Part shown: in pieces, positions 56,246 through 64,000 of the stretch
Layout of the letters: every line of letters starts with the position of its first letter
How positions within the stretch are numbered: position 1 is the first letter of the stretch
From: Stagonosporopsis chrysanthemi
Taxonomy: Eukaryota > Ascomycota > Dothideomycetes > Pleosporales > Didymellaceae
Direction of reading: 5' to 3'
Length of the DNA: 64,000 nucleotides
NCBI GenBank assembly: GCA_022560025.1
Contig: JAFISE010000111.1
Coordinates: 1-64,000 of the forward strand
Made by a program: the position numbers and the translations under genes
The notes under the pieces: generated by a model
What the model saw: only the letters and a program-made list of their open reading frames with translations
Database searches by the model: none
Told to the model about the DNA's origin: nothing

Positions 56246-57849
56246 TCTCCAAGAGCAATGCGACTTACCTATACATGCAACAGAAATGCACCCAGAAGGT
56301 GCATCAAAAGCCATACCTTCTATGAAGTCAAGCACAACGGGGTCTTAGCGAAAGTCTTTGTGGTGTCCTCGGAGACGAACGAGGAGCACCAAAGCATCAG
56401 CAGACAGAGATATTCGGCGCATCGTTAGAGGAGCCCGTCTATGCAAAAAGACGCCTTCAAGGCATAGCAGCTACATATGTCGAGTACGAGGCTAGAGCAC
56501 GCGATGCAGAAGGTGCTGAGCTAGACGCAGACTTGGTTCAAGTTCGCAGAGCGGGAGCTAGCCCTAAAGGCAGTTCTGCAAGGAAAAGCGCTTCTTGTAG
56601 TGGTTCTGCCTTCCGGAGGAGGTAAGAGCCTCCTTTTACATTGTTGGGACGCTATGCAAGCTTACACATGTGCCCGGACCGTTGCTCCGACTTGGTCCTA
56701 GATAAAGGGGGCTTGTACAATACAATAGTGTGCCTTCCGCCGCTGCGGCGGGCCGGGCCAGGTTATCGTCGGGAAGTGGAGACCATGCCGGTGGGTGGCC
56801 AGCCCCTCCATTGCTTCCCAACCCCCAAACCATAGTAAACCATAGTACTAACCTGAACTTCATGTGATTGCGTTTTACATCCAGCAGTACCAATATAACC
56901 CACAAAGGCAAGCTGCCAACGCCTGACAAACACTGTTGCGAATTTCTCCTTTGGAAGATCACCAGATCACTGCGGATGCTGAGAAGTCGTGCAATAAAAT
57001 GTTCGAAGACGCAGAGTAACACCAATAGTCTAATGACTAGCGTTTGAGTGAGGTATCACCAGAAACGCTCTCTCTCTTTACAAAATGTAATTTTGCGACA
57101 ACGGCACCGAAGACGCAATAGCAGTCTGTGCTCAGGCTGTTCTGTATCGGACGACACAAGACAACGCAGACCTCTGCTTTGCTATCCCTGGCAACCTTCT
57201 AGAGATGCTATGTTTTGATTTGTGCAGTATGTCACAGCAAGAATTTGAATATGATTCCCAAAACCCCATGCAGAGTCGAATAGTACTGGCGTTGACGTTT
57301 TGAAATTAATCAGACGCGTACGTCCTGTCAGAAACTATCATGACGACCGAATTGAAACAGAGAACGGCAACACGGAATCACTAACAGTATGGCGTGATGA
57401 ATGGAGTTGTAGCGAGATTGGGAGCGTCGATAAGAGGTATGGCGCGTGGCGCTGGGAGGTAAGTAGGATATAGCAGGATCTTTAGAATGAGCGACAAAGT
57501 ATTCTAGCAAGACTATCGGCCCCAAGGCACCAGAATTGAAGAGGGATACACGGTCATAACTCTGGACGCAAAGTAGCGTGCGTTTATATACTATACGCAA
57601 TATACTATTTTCACGATGTTCTATTCATATAATTGACTATTTGGCCGCCACGAAGATATTTTTAGTGCCACTGGATAGGCTGTCAGGCCTGTGTAATGGA
57701 ATGTAATATTTTTTGGCTGACAAGGAAGGCATCTGGAAATGCGAAGGCCCTAGCAAGAAAGCCATATCATCGCAGCGGTGTGTGCGCTTCCACTGGTAAA
57801 GTTCCCCTAGGGTAAATAGCTAGCTCATCAGTAGTTTTGAGGAACTATT
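56246..57849. other. Intergenic with a helicase-like scrap
   Basis: Around 56530-56670 one plus-strand frame reads LALKAVLQGK, then VVVLPSGGGKSLLL, which resembles motif I of RecQ/DEAD-type helicases found in fungal repeats. It is short, has no start and stops soon after, so it looks like debris. The remainder to 57849 has no gene I can support. Confidence 0.45.
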
Positions 57850-58878
57850 TCACCACTGTAGCTCTTTTCTGTCGCTACCGCCGTTACAGTTGCTCTGCTG
57901 CACCTCGGCCGACCTGCTCCAATCGTAAATACCGCCCCGGTCGATGAACGATTTCCTGTCCCACACAACTTGATTCATCGCTGTTCTAACACCGACCTCT
58001 AAGATCGACTCACTCTTCGTCACCATCCCTTCACCTTTATCCAGAAAGCACATATATTCGTCCAACAGCAGGTAGCTGCTGGCCATCGAGGAGTTATCCT
58101 CTGGTATAAAGCATGGGAGGTGCTGGTGCCGGTCGTAGAACAGTCGCCATTGCTCGTCCGTTACGAGGAAGCTTCTCGCGTCTCGCTTCCTCTGCTCGTT
58201 GTCATTCTCGCCAGCGACAATAAGACACTGAAAGACTTTCCATCGGAAGGGGGCGAGCCTCTCAATATTATCGGCCATGTCCTCATTCCAATTGTGGGTG
58301 TTCACAACAGTGTTCAACTTGAATTTTACCCCATACGCCTTGCACCATTCCGCAATCTGGAACAGCCGAGCTGCGTTTCTTCCATCCTCACCACGCCCAA
58401 TCCGCTTGTTGGTCTCTGGATTAAATGAGTCGCAAGACACAGCCAGGATATCTAACCACTGGCAATTCTCTGCCACCCACTTCTGCCGAATTTTGCTACC
58501 ATTGCTCACTATGCTGACACTCTCCACACCTAGCTCTTCCTTACAGTAGCGCAGTATCTCGGTGAGGAAGCGGGGATAGAGGAACGGTTCTCCGCCAGCA
58601 ATATTGAGCTTGCGCATACCTGCTTCTCTGAGCAGCCGTAGGCCGCGCTTTGCGTCCTCGATCGGAAGGACGTAGGACGAGGTCTCGGTGTGAAAACAAA
58701 ACCCGCAGCTATAGTTGCATTTCCGCGATGGAAAATAGTTCACAGAGATTGGGTCGTTTTTTTCGTTCAGTTGGCTTTCGCATGATGCTTTTGTCGAGCT
58801 TCGGAAGTAGCGGTATTTGATCGCATGGTAGACAAGTATGCACAGCACAACGAGCAGGAAACATGTATAGATGAACAT
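57850..58878 (-). CDS. Viperin-like radical SAM enzyme (RSAD2 homologue)
   Basis: A complete, intronless 342-residue frame, close to the 361 of human viperin. Residues 2-20 form a hydrophobic anchor, where viperins carry a membrane-binding helix. Cys54, Cys58 and Cys61 (CNYSCGFCFHT) are the radical-SAM cluster ligands. GGEPFL (95-100), SIVSNGS (122-128), LAVSCDSF (about 145-152), IGRG and RWKVFQCL follow in viperin order. The chain ends in Trp (ELQW), matching the C-terminal Trp that viperin needs for iron-sulfur cluster loading. Animal viperin converts CTP to ddhCTP, a chain terminator for viral polymerases; prokaryotic ones act on CTP, GTP or UTP. The substrate here is not known. It is divergent from a nucleotide kinase. 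Confidence 0.93.
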   Translation of the reverse strand: MFIYTCFLLVVLCILVYHAIKYRYFRSSTKASCESQLNEKNDPISVNYFPSRKCNYSCGFCFHTETSSYVLPIEDAKRGLRLLREAGMRKLNIAGGEPFLYPRFLTEILRYCKEELGVESVSIVSNGSKIRQKWVAENCQWLDILAVSCDSFNPETNKRIGRGEDGRNAARLFQIAEWCKAYGVKFKLNTVVNTHNWNEDMADNIERLAPFRWKVFQCLIVAGENDNEQRKRDARSFLVTDEQWRLFYDRHQHLPCFIPEDNSSMASSYLLLDEYMCFLDKGEGMVTKSESILEVGVRTAMNQVVWDRKSFIDRGGIYDWSRSAEVQQSNCNGGSDRKELQW

Positions 58879-59125
58879 TTCGGAAGATTCAAAAGTCGGG
58901 TCAAATTTGAGGTTTAAGTTGAGAAAGAACGTCGGAAAGGATGAGTGATCAGCTTAATATATGCCGTCTCGCTTAGAGTAACAGCTCATTATTGGATAAA
59001 CGATTGTCGTACACCTAGATTACCGTGCAGTGCCGATGAGAACCCCGCCGCCCTACGTGCTCTCAAGCTTCGATACCGCTACGGCAAGAACAAACTTACT
59101 CTCACGTCAACGACCGTCTGGCGTC
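58879..59125. promoter_or_regulatory. 247-bp divergent promoter of viperin and NMP kinase
   Basis: Both start codons (58878 minus, 59126 plus) open onto this short gap, so the two genes very likely share control elements. An AT-rich AATATATG stretch sits near 58955. I see no clear inducible operator. Confidence 0.7.
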
Positions 59126-59931
59126 ATGGATGCGACCGTCTCCAGCAAGCGTCGCTGCGACTTCGCAATAATTTTTGTACTTGGTACCTCCCCTTGATCG
59201 AGAATATCTTGCGTTTGTTCTAATTTGCTTCCAGGAGCACCGGGAGCCGGCAAAGGAACTCTTTCTGCGCACCTTGCGCATAGGCACGATATGCTGCACT
59301 ACTCACTAGGTGATAGCTTGCGTAGCTGGATGCGAGAGAATCATGACACGGCACTTGCTACTCAGATCCAAGACCGACTGGACAATCAAGGCTTCCTAAC
59401 CTCAGACGAGTTATATCCGTTCCTCCACAGAGCGGTTTCCGACGCCATTGACGGCGATAACGGAACGGGCAGAGGCATCATCATTGACGGATTTCCTCGA
59501 TCTATGGAGCAATTAGAAAGTTTCGATACGTGGGTGGCTCGAAAGAATCTACCGATTTCTTCAGACAGTGATTGCCAGGCAGAGGCGGACGTAAAGCCCA
59601 ACATGGTGCTTATGTTGGATGTTACTGAGGAAAATGCTAGAGCGAGATACCTGGGTCGAGGCCGAGATAGCAACGACAGCAAAGAAAAGTTTGAAAGGCG
59701 TTTTGCGGAATATCGACGGGAGACGTCCATTGTCGAGGAAGCGTATAGGCAGCGCGGGATTCTGATACATGTAGGTGGCAATAGTCCACTAGGGCAATAA
59801 CGGAATACTTACAAGGGCAGGTCGATGCAAATGGGACAAAGCAGGACAACATCGCTGTATTGACAGAGCAGCTCGAAGCGAGTAAGCCATGGCAGAATCT
59901 AAGAACAGGATGGGATCTAGAGATAAGGTAA
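59126..59931 (+). CDS. UMP-CMP-type nucleoside monophosphate kinase
   Basis: Three exons (59126-59183, 59235-59770, 59821-59931) with introns of 51 and 50 bp give 705 bases, 234 residues. The first splice completes the P-loop LGAPGAGKGT (about 19-28), and the last replaces a premature stop with VDANGTK, so the gene model is well supported. DGFPR (104-108) and a lid with RGRDS...KFERRF follow, as in adenylate and UMP-CMP kinases. The enzyme should phosphorylate CMP, UMP or dCMP with ATP. There is no clear organelle signal. Pairing with viperin suggests it feeds the CDP/CTP pool; whether it prefers CMP cannot be told by eye. Confidence 0.9.
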
Positions 59932-61728
59932 CACACAGAATCTCGTCCGCTCACGAGTGGAATTACCGTGGAAGACCAGGCGGATGAATATGTGTATAGA
60001 ACATGCCAGGTGCAAGCTGATATTGATGTTCGCGGTTTGAATGAGTTGATATTCTAGCATAATATACAATAGCTGCCAAACAAATTGGTCACAGTAGGCA
60101 ACTGGCACTTACAGATAAGTCATTGAGCTGAAAGGACAATAGCATGTCAATAAAGACTTAAGCGACGACTATAGGCTTACAGTACTTGTTGGCTCTAGCA
60201 TCCCCGCACATCCTACCATGATTGACTGCGAAGTCACGTCTCTTATGAGAATCTCTATGCATTAGTTTTGAAAGGGGGTTAGTTCAATGAAGAGTACTAA
60301 TGTTGCAATAGAAGGCAAATTCGATATTGTAACGGTGTAGAGAGAGAGGAGGACTGCGCTTTATTGACTATTGACGTGTGCTGAGCTGCTTATATGCCTG
60401 CCCATACACACGCTATCCTAACTCGTACTAGAGTAGGCCTGGGCAGAGCCCAACCGTTACAGATATCACACTTTGGTTTAACAAGACCACAGCTGCGATG
60501 TCTGCAGTACTATTAGGACAGTCCTTCTAGCAACTATCTTTAGCTACGATCAGGGTTAGTATAAGAACCTGATGAGAGAAGTGATGAGAGAGCTGGAAGC
60601 GGGGGAATCAGCATGGAAGAAGAGCAACACGTTATGGAAAGAGGACCTTACGGCATTTGAAAGGTCCAAGAGAGATCAAAGAGCAGTCAGGGCATGATAC
60701 AAGCTTAAGAAGAGCACTGCCAAGAAGAAACCCAAGCCTGGTAGCGGCAACAAAGGGGAGGATGTTGACGAGAGAAAGGTGTCGGGACTGGACCGTGAAC
60801 GCAAAGCCGGGTCCACAGAGTGCAGCAGGTAGCAGAGCTTTGATTCTTGTGCCCCGATCAATGGCTTCCACTTCGCCAATACGCAGAAGCTGCAGCACTC
60901 GGAGCTTGTCACATTTAAGGAGCAACTCCGCGATCGAGGTGTTGCAGATTGGCTCATGAGTGCTCTCAGCCGAGGCATCGGCGTTCACCATGCAGGCATG
61001 AATCGAAAATATCATCATATTTCCGTTCCACTCCTCCTCAATCGCCCCAACTGCAGTCAGGGCTTTTAGCAAATTCTCATATTAATTCCTCAAAATGTGT
61101 AATTGATGATGTTTCTGTTAGCTTTAGCGCTGTGCATGCTTCGTTACCTCGGATTCTACACTGAATCCCGAGGTGCAGAAAGAGAACGAACAGGCCGTGC
61201 TGGAAGCAGCCATGAGAACGAAGAAGCTCCGTCCTCTGGTTGACATTCATTTGACCATACATTCTGTGCTACGTGTTATGTACATTTCAGTATGCCTGAT
61301 ACTCTTTCCAAGCTATTCCCAATGTGGTCATTCCACTTGTGGAAATACCTCTTTTCGGCTAGCGCTAAGGCGCTTCCCTTACCAAACTCCTTTGCACGCT
61401 CCCGTTAAGTTTCCGGCCGCTTTGTGTCCATTAGTGATAACGCCTTACTTATTTTTCAAGCTTGTATCAGCTCGGTCGATGAACATTCCACAACGGAAGG
61501 TCAACCCCTGCTGACCAATAAATTTGCTGATGCTGGTTTTGGCGTTCGTGAGCGCTAGATGCGGCCCGCAGTGAGGGGTTGCTGACATGGTGCCTGGCCA
61601 AGTTGTTGACGACCAACAGATATAGCACACGCTATCTTGTGGATCCCTTATCATCCCCTTGACGTGAATCGTTCGGACAGCGCGTCAGAGATCTCGTCGT
61701 ATTCTCGAGGGAGTAATTTTGTTGGCTA
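59932..61728. other. 1.8-kb gap, no firm gene
   Basis: The best frame is 60632-61072 (minus, 146 codons) with a pattern like LLLKCDKLRVLQLLRIG, but I recognise no domain and the ends are ragged. AT-rich stretches lie around 60000-60350. It may contain a decayed gene between the kinase and the AAA_28-type protein. Confidence 0.45.
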
Positions 61729-62352
61729 TCATGAGGTTTCTCCCTGTGCCCTTCTGATGTAGCCGTGTACGCACTCAATACGGTCCTCCAGCTCAACCAC
61801 ATCTTTGGACAAGACAGAGAATGAGATAACCCGTGCCTCCAGCAAGTTACGGAAGCTGATATCAACACGCATCCAATCCTCGTCATCTCTTAGCATCAGC
61901 CGCACGCCGTCGTCTGCAAGCCAGTGACAACCGGCTTCGCATAATACCACAACAGCTTTTTTCATTCGACTTTCAAGCTCTTGCCAGATCTCGGACGACA
62001 TCATTTCTGCCGCTGCATCCTTTCCCGCAAAGTATTGAGTGTACGCGATAGGAGCCAATCCAGATCGATCGCATATGTACCAAGGGTCTGATTTTGTAGT
62101 GCAAGCCGCGATCTCGGCATCGTACTGAGCCTCGAGAATGTGTTGCTGAAGCTCCAGTGCACGTGTTGGTGATGTCCTCACATCGATGCGGTTGAAACTT
62201 CTTTCCTTCAGAACTTTGCGTGCTACCTTACGGATGATGACCGGACGCTGGTTTTCGTTCACACCTTCCCTACGCGTGAAGCTCTCTTCGAGGGCGTTGA
62301 ACAACGTGGTCTTACCTGTGCATTGAGCGCCAATGATGTAAATGTTTTTCAT
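61729..62352 (-). CDS. AAA_28-type P-loop protein (NadR-like kinase fold)
   Basis: A complete 207-residue intronless frame. Walker A is GAQCTGKTT (8-16) right at the N-terminus. A conserved-looking EVAR-like segment appears as RKVARKVLKE, a DRSG motif (ICDRSGLAPIAY) sits mid-protein, and the C-terminal half has VVVLCEAG and a DWMRVD segment. The overall order matches small AAA_28 ATPases related to the NMN/ribosylnicotinamide kinase domain of NadR. The phosphoryl acceptor is unknown; a nucleoside or nucleotide is plausible. It lies 1.8 kb from the NMP kinase and points toward it. Confidence 0.8.
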   Translation of the reverse strand: MKNIYIIGAQCTGKTTLFNALEESFTRREGVNENQRPVIIRKVARKVLKERSFNRIDVRTSPTRALELQQHILEAQYDAEIAACTTKSDPWYICDRSGLAPIAYTQYFAGKDAAAEMMSSEIWQELESRMKKAVVVLCEAGCHWLADDGVRLMLRDDEDWMRVDISFRNLLEARVISFSVLSKDVVELEDRIECVHGYIRRAQGETS

Positions 62353-62489
62353 GATGCTATCGGGGAGTCCTGTTGAAGTTGCAGAGTAGGGTGTACTGCT
62401 TGCTCTTCAAGTGCGGGGTATGAACCTTGCTTGCTCAAGTTTGGTGCTCGCCAAGTTGCATTTGTAGTATCAGTGCCACGCTGTTCATA

Positions 62490-62864
62490 TGTAACCACGT
62501 GGCATAGATCACATGATATTCTATTGTAGCAGGCACTGCGTGGTGTGGGCAAGTGCACTTACCTCTGAGCTGAGGGCTCCTGTAGACGAACATCATATGT
62601 CGCGGTGAGTGCAAGCAGTGCAGGAAGATTTGAGGATTGAACTGAGTTTGTATTGTGCAAAGCTACGAACAGTATGTATACATGGGTAGCTGTAAACAGC
62701 GCTAGTGCAGGATGGGGAGCCGCATCTCAACAAAAGTGAGGCGCGGGTTGCCCATGAGGCAAGGGAGACTCCAAATCGTGACATCATAACATCACAACAC
62801 GAGAACAGATAGCAATACAAGCGTTGACCCGCAGCACCCACTTGACACTGCTTACGCAGTTACA
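62490..62864 (-). mobile_element. Solo LTR, family 1, split by a second LTR
   Basis: Reading on the minus strand it starts TGTAACTGCG and ends CGTGGTTACA, like the copy at 5385. The flanking target copy is TCATA (62485-62489 and 62865-62869). The element is 375 bases because 186 bases of family-2 LTR plus a 5-base target copy lie inside; removing them leaves 184 bases, exactly the length of the intact copy. Confidence 0.88.
62598..62783 (+). mobile_element. Solo LTR, family 2, nested in a family-1 LTR
   Basis: It starts TGTCGCGGTG and ends AATCGTGACA, flanked by TCATA on both sides (62593-62597 and 62784-62788). The uninterrupted family-1 copies at 5385 and 63910 show the empty site. The order of events is therefore family 1 first, family 2 later. 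Confidence 0.88.
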
Positions 62865-63068
62865 TCATACCTCTCGACTCCATCTTCCATGTCGTCCTCT
62901 TGTCTGTTGCGCAACTCAAGAAATTCGAAGGTATGAGCGACGCCAAATTTTTTACCAGAATTCTGCAGGAGATTGTGTCTCTAGGAGACGATAGGTGGAA
63001 TTAAAAAATACCAGATCTTCCCGAGTCCCGCTTCAGCAACCACGCAGGCCTTATCAAATGCGTGCCGA

Positions 63069-63909
63069 TTGTCTCTTCAAGTCATCGGCAGCAAGTTACC
63101 CTCCACTTTGCAACGGCACCGTGGCACCGAGTCACTAGAAGCCAACGCACTTGATAGACTGCTCCTCGTCTCTTTCGCAGACTCCAAGCTACATTGGCCT
63201 GCTGCTGTCACAGGCGAGGCTTCGAGACCGGCTACGGGCCGGGAGAATGGAAATTGGATCGCCAAACTGCTCGTTACTGGGATCACCATTAATGATAAAA
63301 CATACCATTTCTTTGGCCACTCTAACAGCCAACTCAAATCAAGAACTTGTATCATGTACACAGGATCGAAAGAAGATATAATCCTTAAAGTTGAGGCCAT
63401 GGGTGATTTCTCAAAAATCAGGTCTGTCGGGAAGAAAGCGAAGCGAATTGGACTCCTTTTTCAAGCGCAAAGGTTGCGTTTGATTTACAACCTGATCGGT
63501 GTCAAGACATTGATGATGTTGCAACCAAGGACTACATCTTCACTGACGGTTGCGGACTCATCTCAACGCAATTGGCAAAGCACTTGGCGCAAAAGCAGAA
63601 CATCCTATTTCGAGACAGAAGGTATTTGCCCTCAGTTTATCAAGTCCGGTATCGCGGCTACAAGGGCGTATTAACCTTGGATCCGACGTTGCGTGGGCAG
63701 ATCCAAGCTCAGTTTCGAGCATCGATGCGCAAGTTCACAGATTCGCCAGATTACAGTTTCGCCGTTGTGGATTATTCCAAGGTCTGCAATGGCACTCACT
63801 CTTTTTCGAGGACAGTAGGCTGACGTGTGACAGCCTTACGCTTTTGGTAGCCTTAACGACGAGGTCGTCGTGCTATTGCACACACTTGGGATTTCGAAGG
63901 AAACACTTA
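63069..63909 (+). pseudogene. RNA-dependent RNA polymerase (RNA silencing), broken
   Basis: The translation matches a middle part of eukaryotic RdRPs (QDE-1/SAD-1/RRP-3 type). One frame carries YHFFGHSNSQLKSRTC, then EAMGDFSKI and AKRIGLLF; after a run of five T at 63457-63461 the homology shifts to another frame with TDGCGLIS, PSVYQVRYRGYKGVL and FAVVDYSK. A GT-AG intron (63782-63833, branch CTGAC) leads to PYAFGSLNDEVVVLLHTLG. The exon is then cut at 63910 by an LTR. The catalytic DxDGD would lie beyond. No start codon fits; 5' limits are a guess. RdRPs make double-stranded RNA for small-RNA defence against viruses and transposons. Confidence 0.8.
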
Positions 63910-64000
63910 TGTAACTGCGTAAGCAGTGTCAAGTGGGTGCTGCGGGTGAACGCTTGTATTGCTCTCTGTTCTCGTGTTGTGATGATATGATGTTCGTCTA
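63910..64000 (+). mobile_element. LTR family 1, cut by the window edge
   Basis: Begins TGTAACTGCG directly after the RdRP exon and matches the first 91 bases of the family-1 LTR with about three differences from the 62.5-kb copy. The window ends inside it, so it may be a solo LTR or the 5' LTR of a longer element. The expected target copy on the left would be ACTTA. Confidence 0.82.

Noticed and set aside
57850..58878. Generic MoaA-like radical SAM protein
   Set aside because: Order of motifs, the N-terminal anchor, length and terminal Trp all match viperin specifically.
59225..59800. Kinase read as a single exon from a TTG codon
   Set aside because: Splicing to the ATG at 59126 and past the stop near 59800 restores family-typical ends, so the unspliced model is wrong.
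60632..61072. 146-codon minus-strand frame between kinase and AAA_28-type protein
   Set aside because: Faint resemblance to NLR-type text only; both ends are ragged.

Overview
The window is nuclear DNA of a filamentous ascomycete (Pezizomycotina). I infer Dothideomycetes, probably Pleosporales, from the gene families. The signs are short GT-AG introns of about 45-65 bp with CTRAY branch sites, plus fungal families: HET, Zn(II)2Cys6, POT, AAAP, DUF2439 and 2EXR proteins. I found no bacterial operons, CRISPR, rRNA or convincing tRNA.

The left part (1-14 kb) looks accessory. It starts with a poly-G run and a minisatellite. Next come two head-to-head HET-domain paralogues, a solo LTR, two unrecognised genes, three tiny Cys-rich genes that share one cysteine framework, a decayed gene and 2.6 kb with no gene I can support. 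The middle (14-39.5 kb) is denser and more ordinary: a POT peptide transporter, a secreted protein, a membrane protein, a BAR-SH3 protein, a DUF2439 (Dbl2/Mte1-like) protein, an alcohol acetyltransferase-like protein, a secreted histidine acid phosphatase, a Zn(II)2Cys6 regulator, a short-chain dehydrogenase, a secreted DUF1254/DUF1214-type protein, a 2EXR protein and an AAAP amino-acid transporter. A low-quality G/T homopolymer patch with one N lies at 26.45-26.66 kb. The stretch 39.5-50.2 kb is gene-poor and holds an alpha/beta hydrolase with two GC-AG introns and a stand-alone copia-protease-like gene.

The right end (50-64 kb) is the most interesting part. A large NLR-type gene (nucleoside-phosphorylase-like domain, NACHT, ankyrins, long fungal-specific C-terminus) is broken by several small lesions and a solo LTR. 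Beside it lies a divergent pair: an apparently intact viperin (RSAD2-like radical-SAM enzyme) and an intact UMP-CMP-type nucleoside monophosphate kinase, sharing a 247-bp intergenic promoter. This mirrors the vertebrate RSAD2/CMPK2 pair, in which the kinase supports CTP supply and viperin turns CTP into the chain terminator ddhCTP. About 2 kb further is a small AAA_28-type P-loop protein. The window ends in an eukaryotic RNA-dependent RNA polymerase (RNA silencing) gene with a frameshift and an LTR inserted in an exon.

My reading is a fungal defence island. The NLR and RdRP parts are decayed and peppered with two families of roughly 185-bp solo LTRs, one nested in the other, while the nucleotide-based antiviral-like pair still looks functional. 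Co-regulation and antiviral function are inference from homology and gene order.
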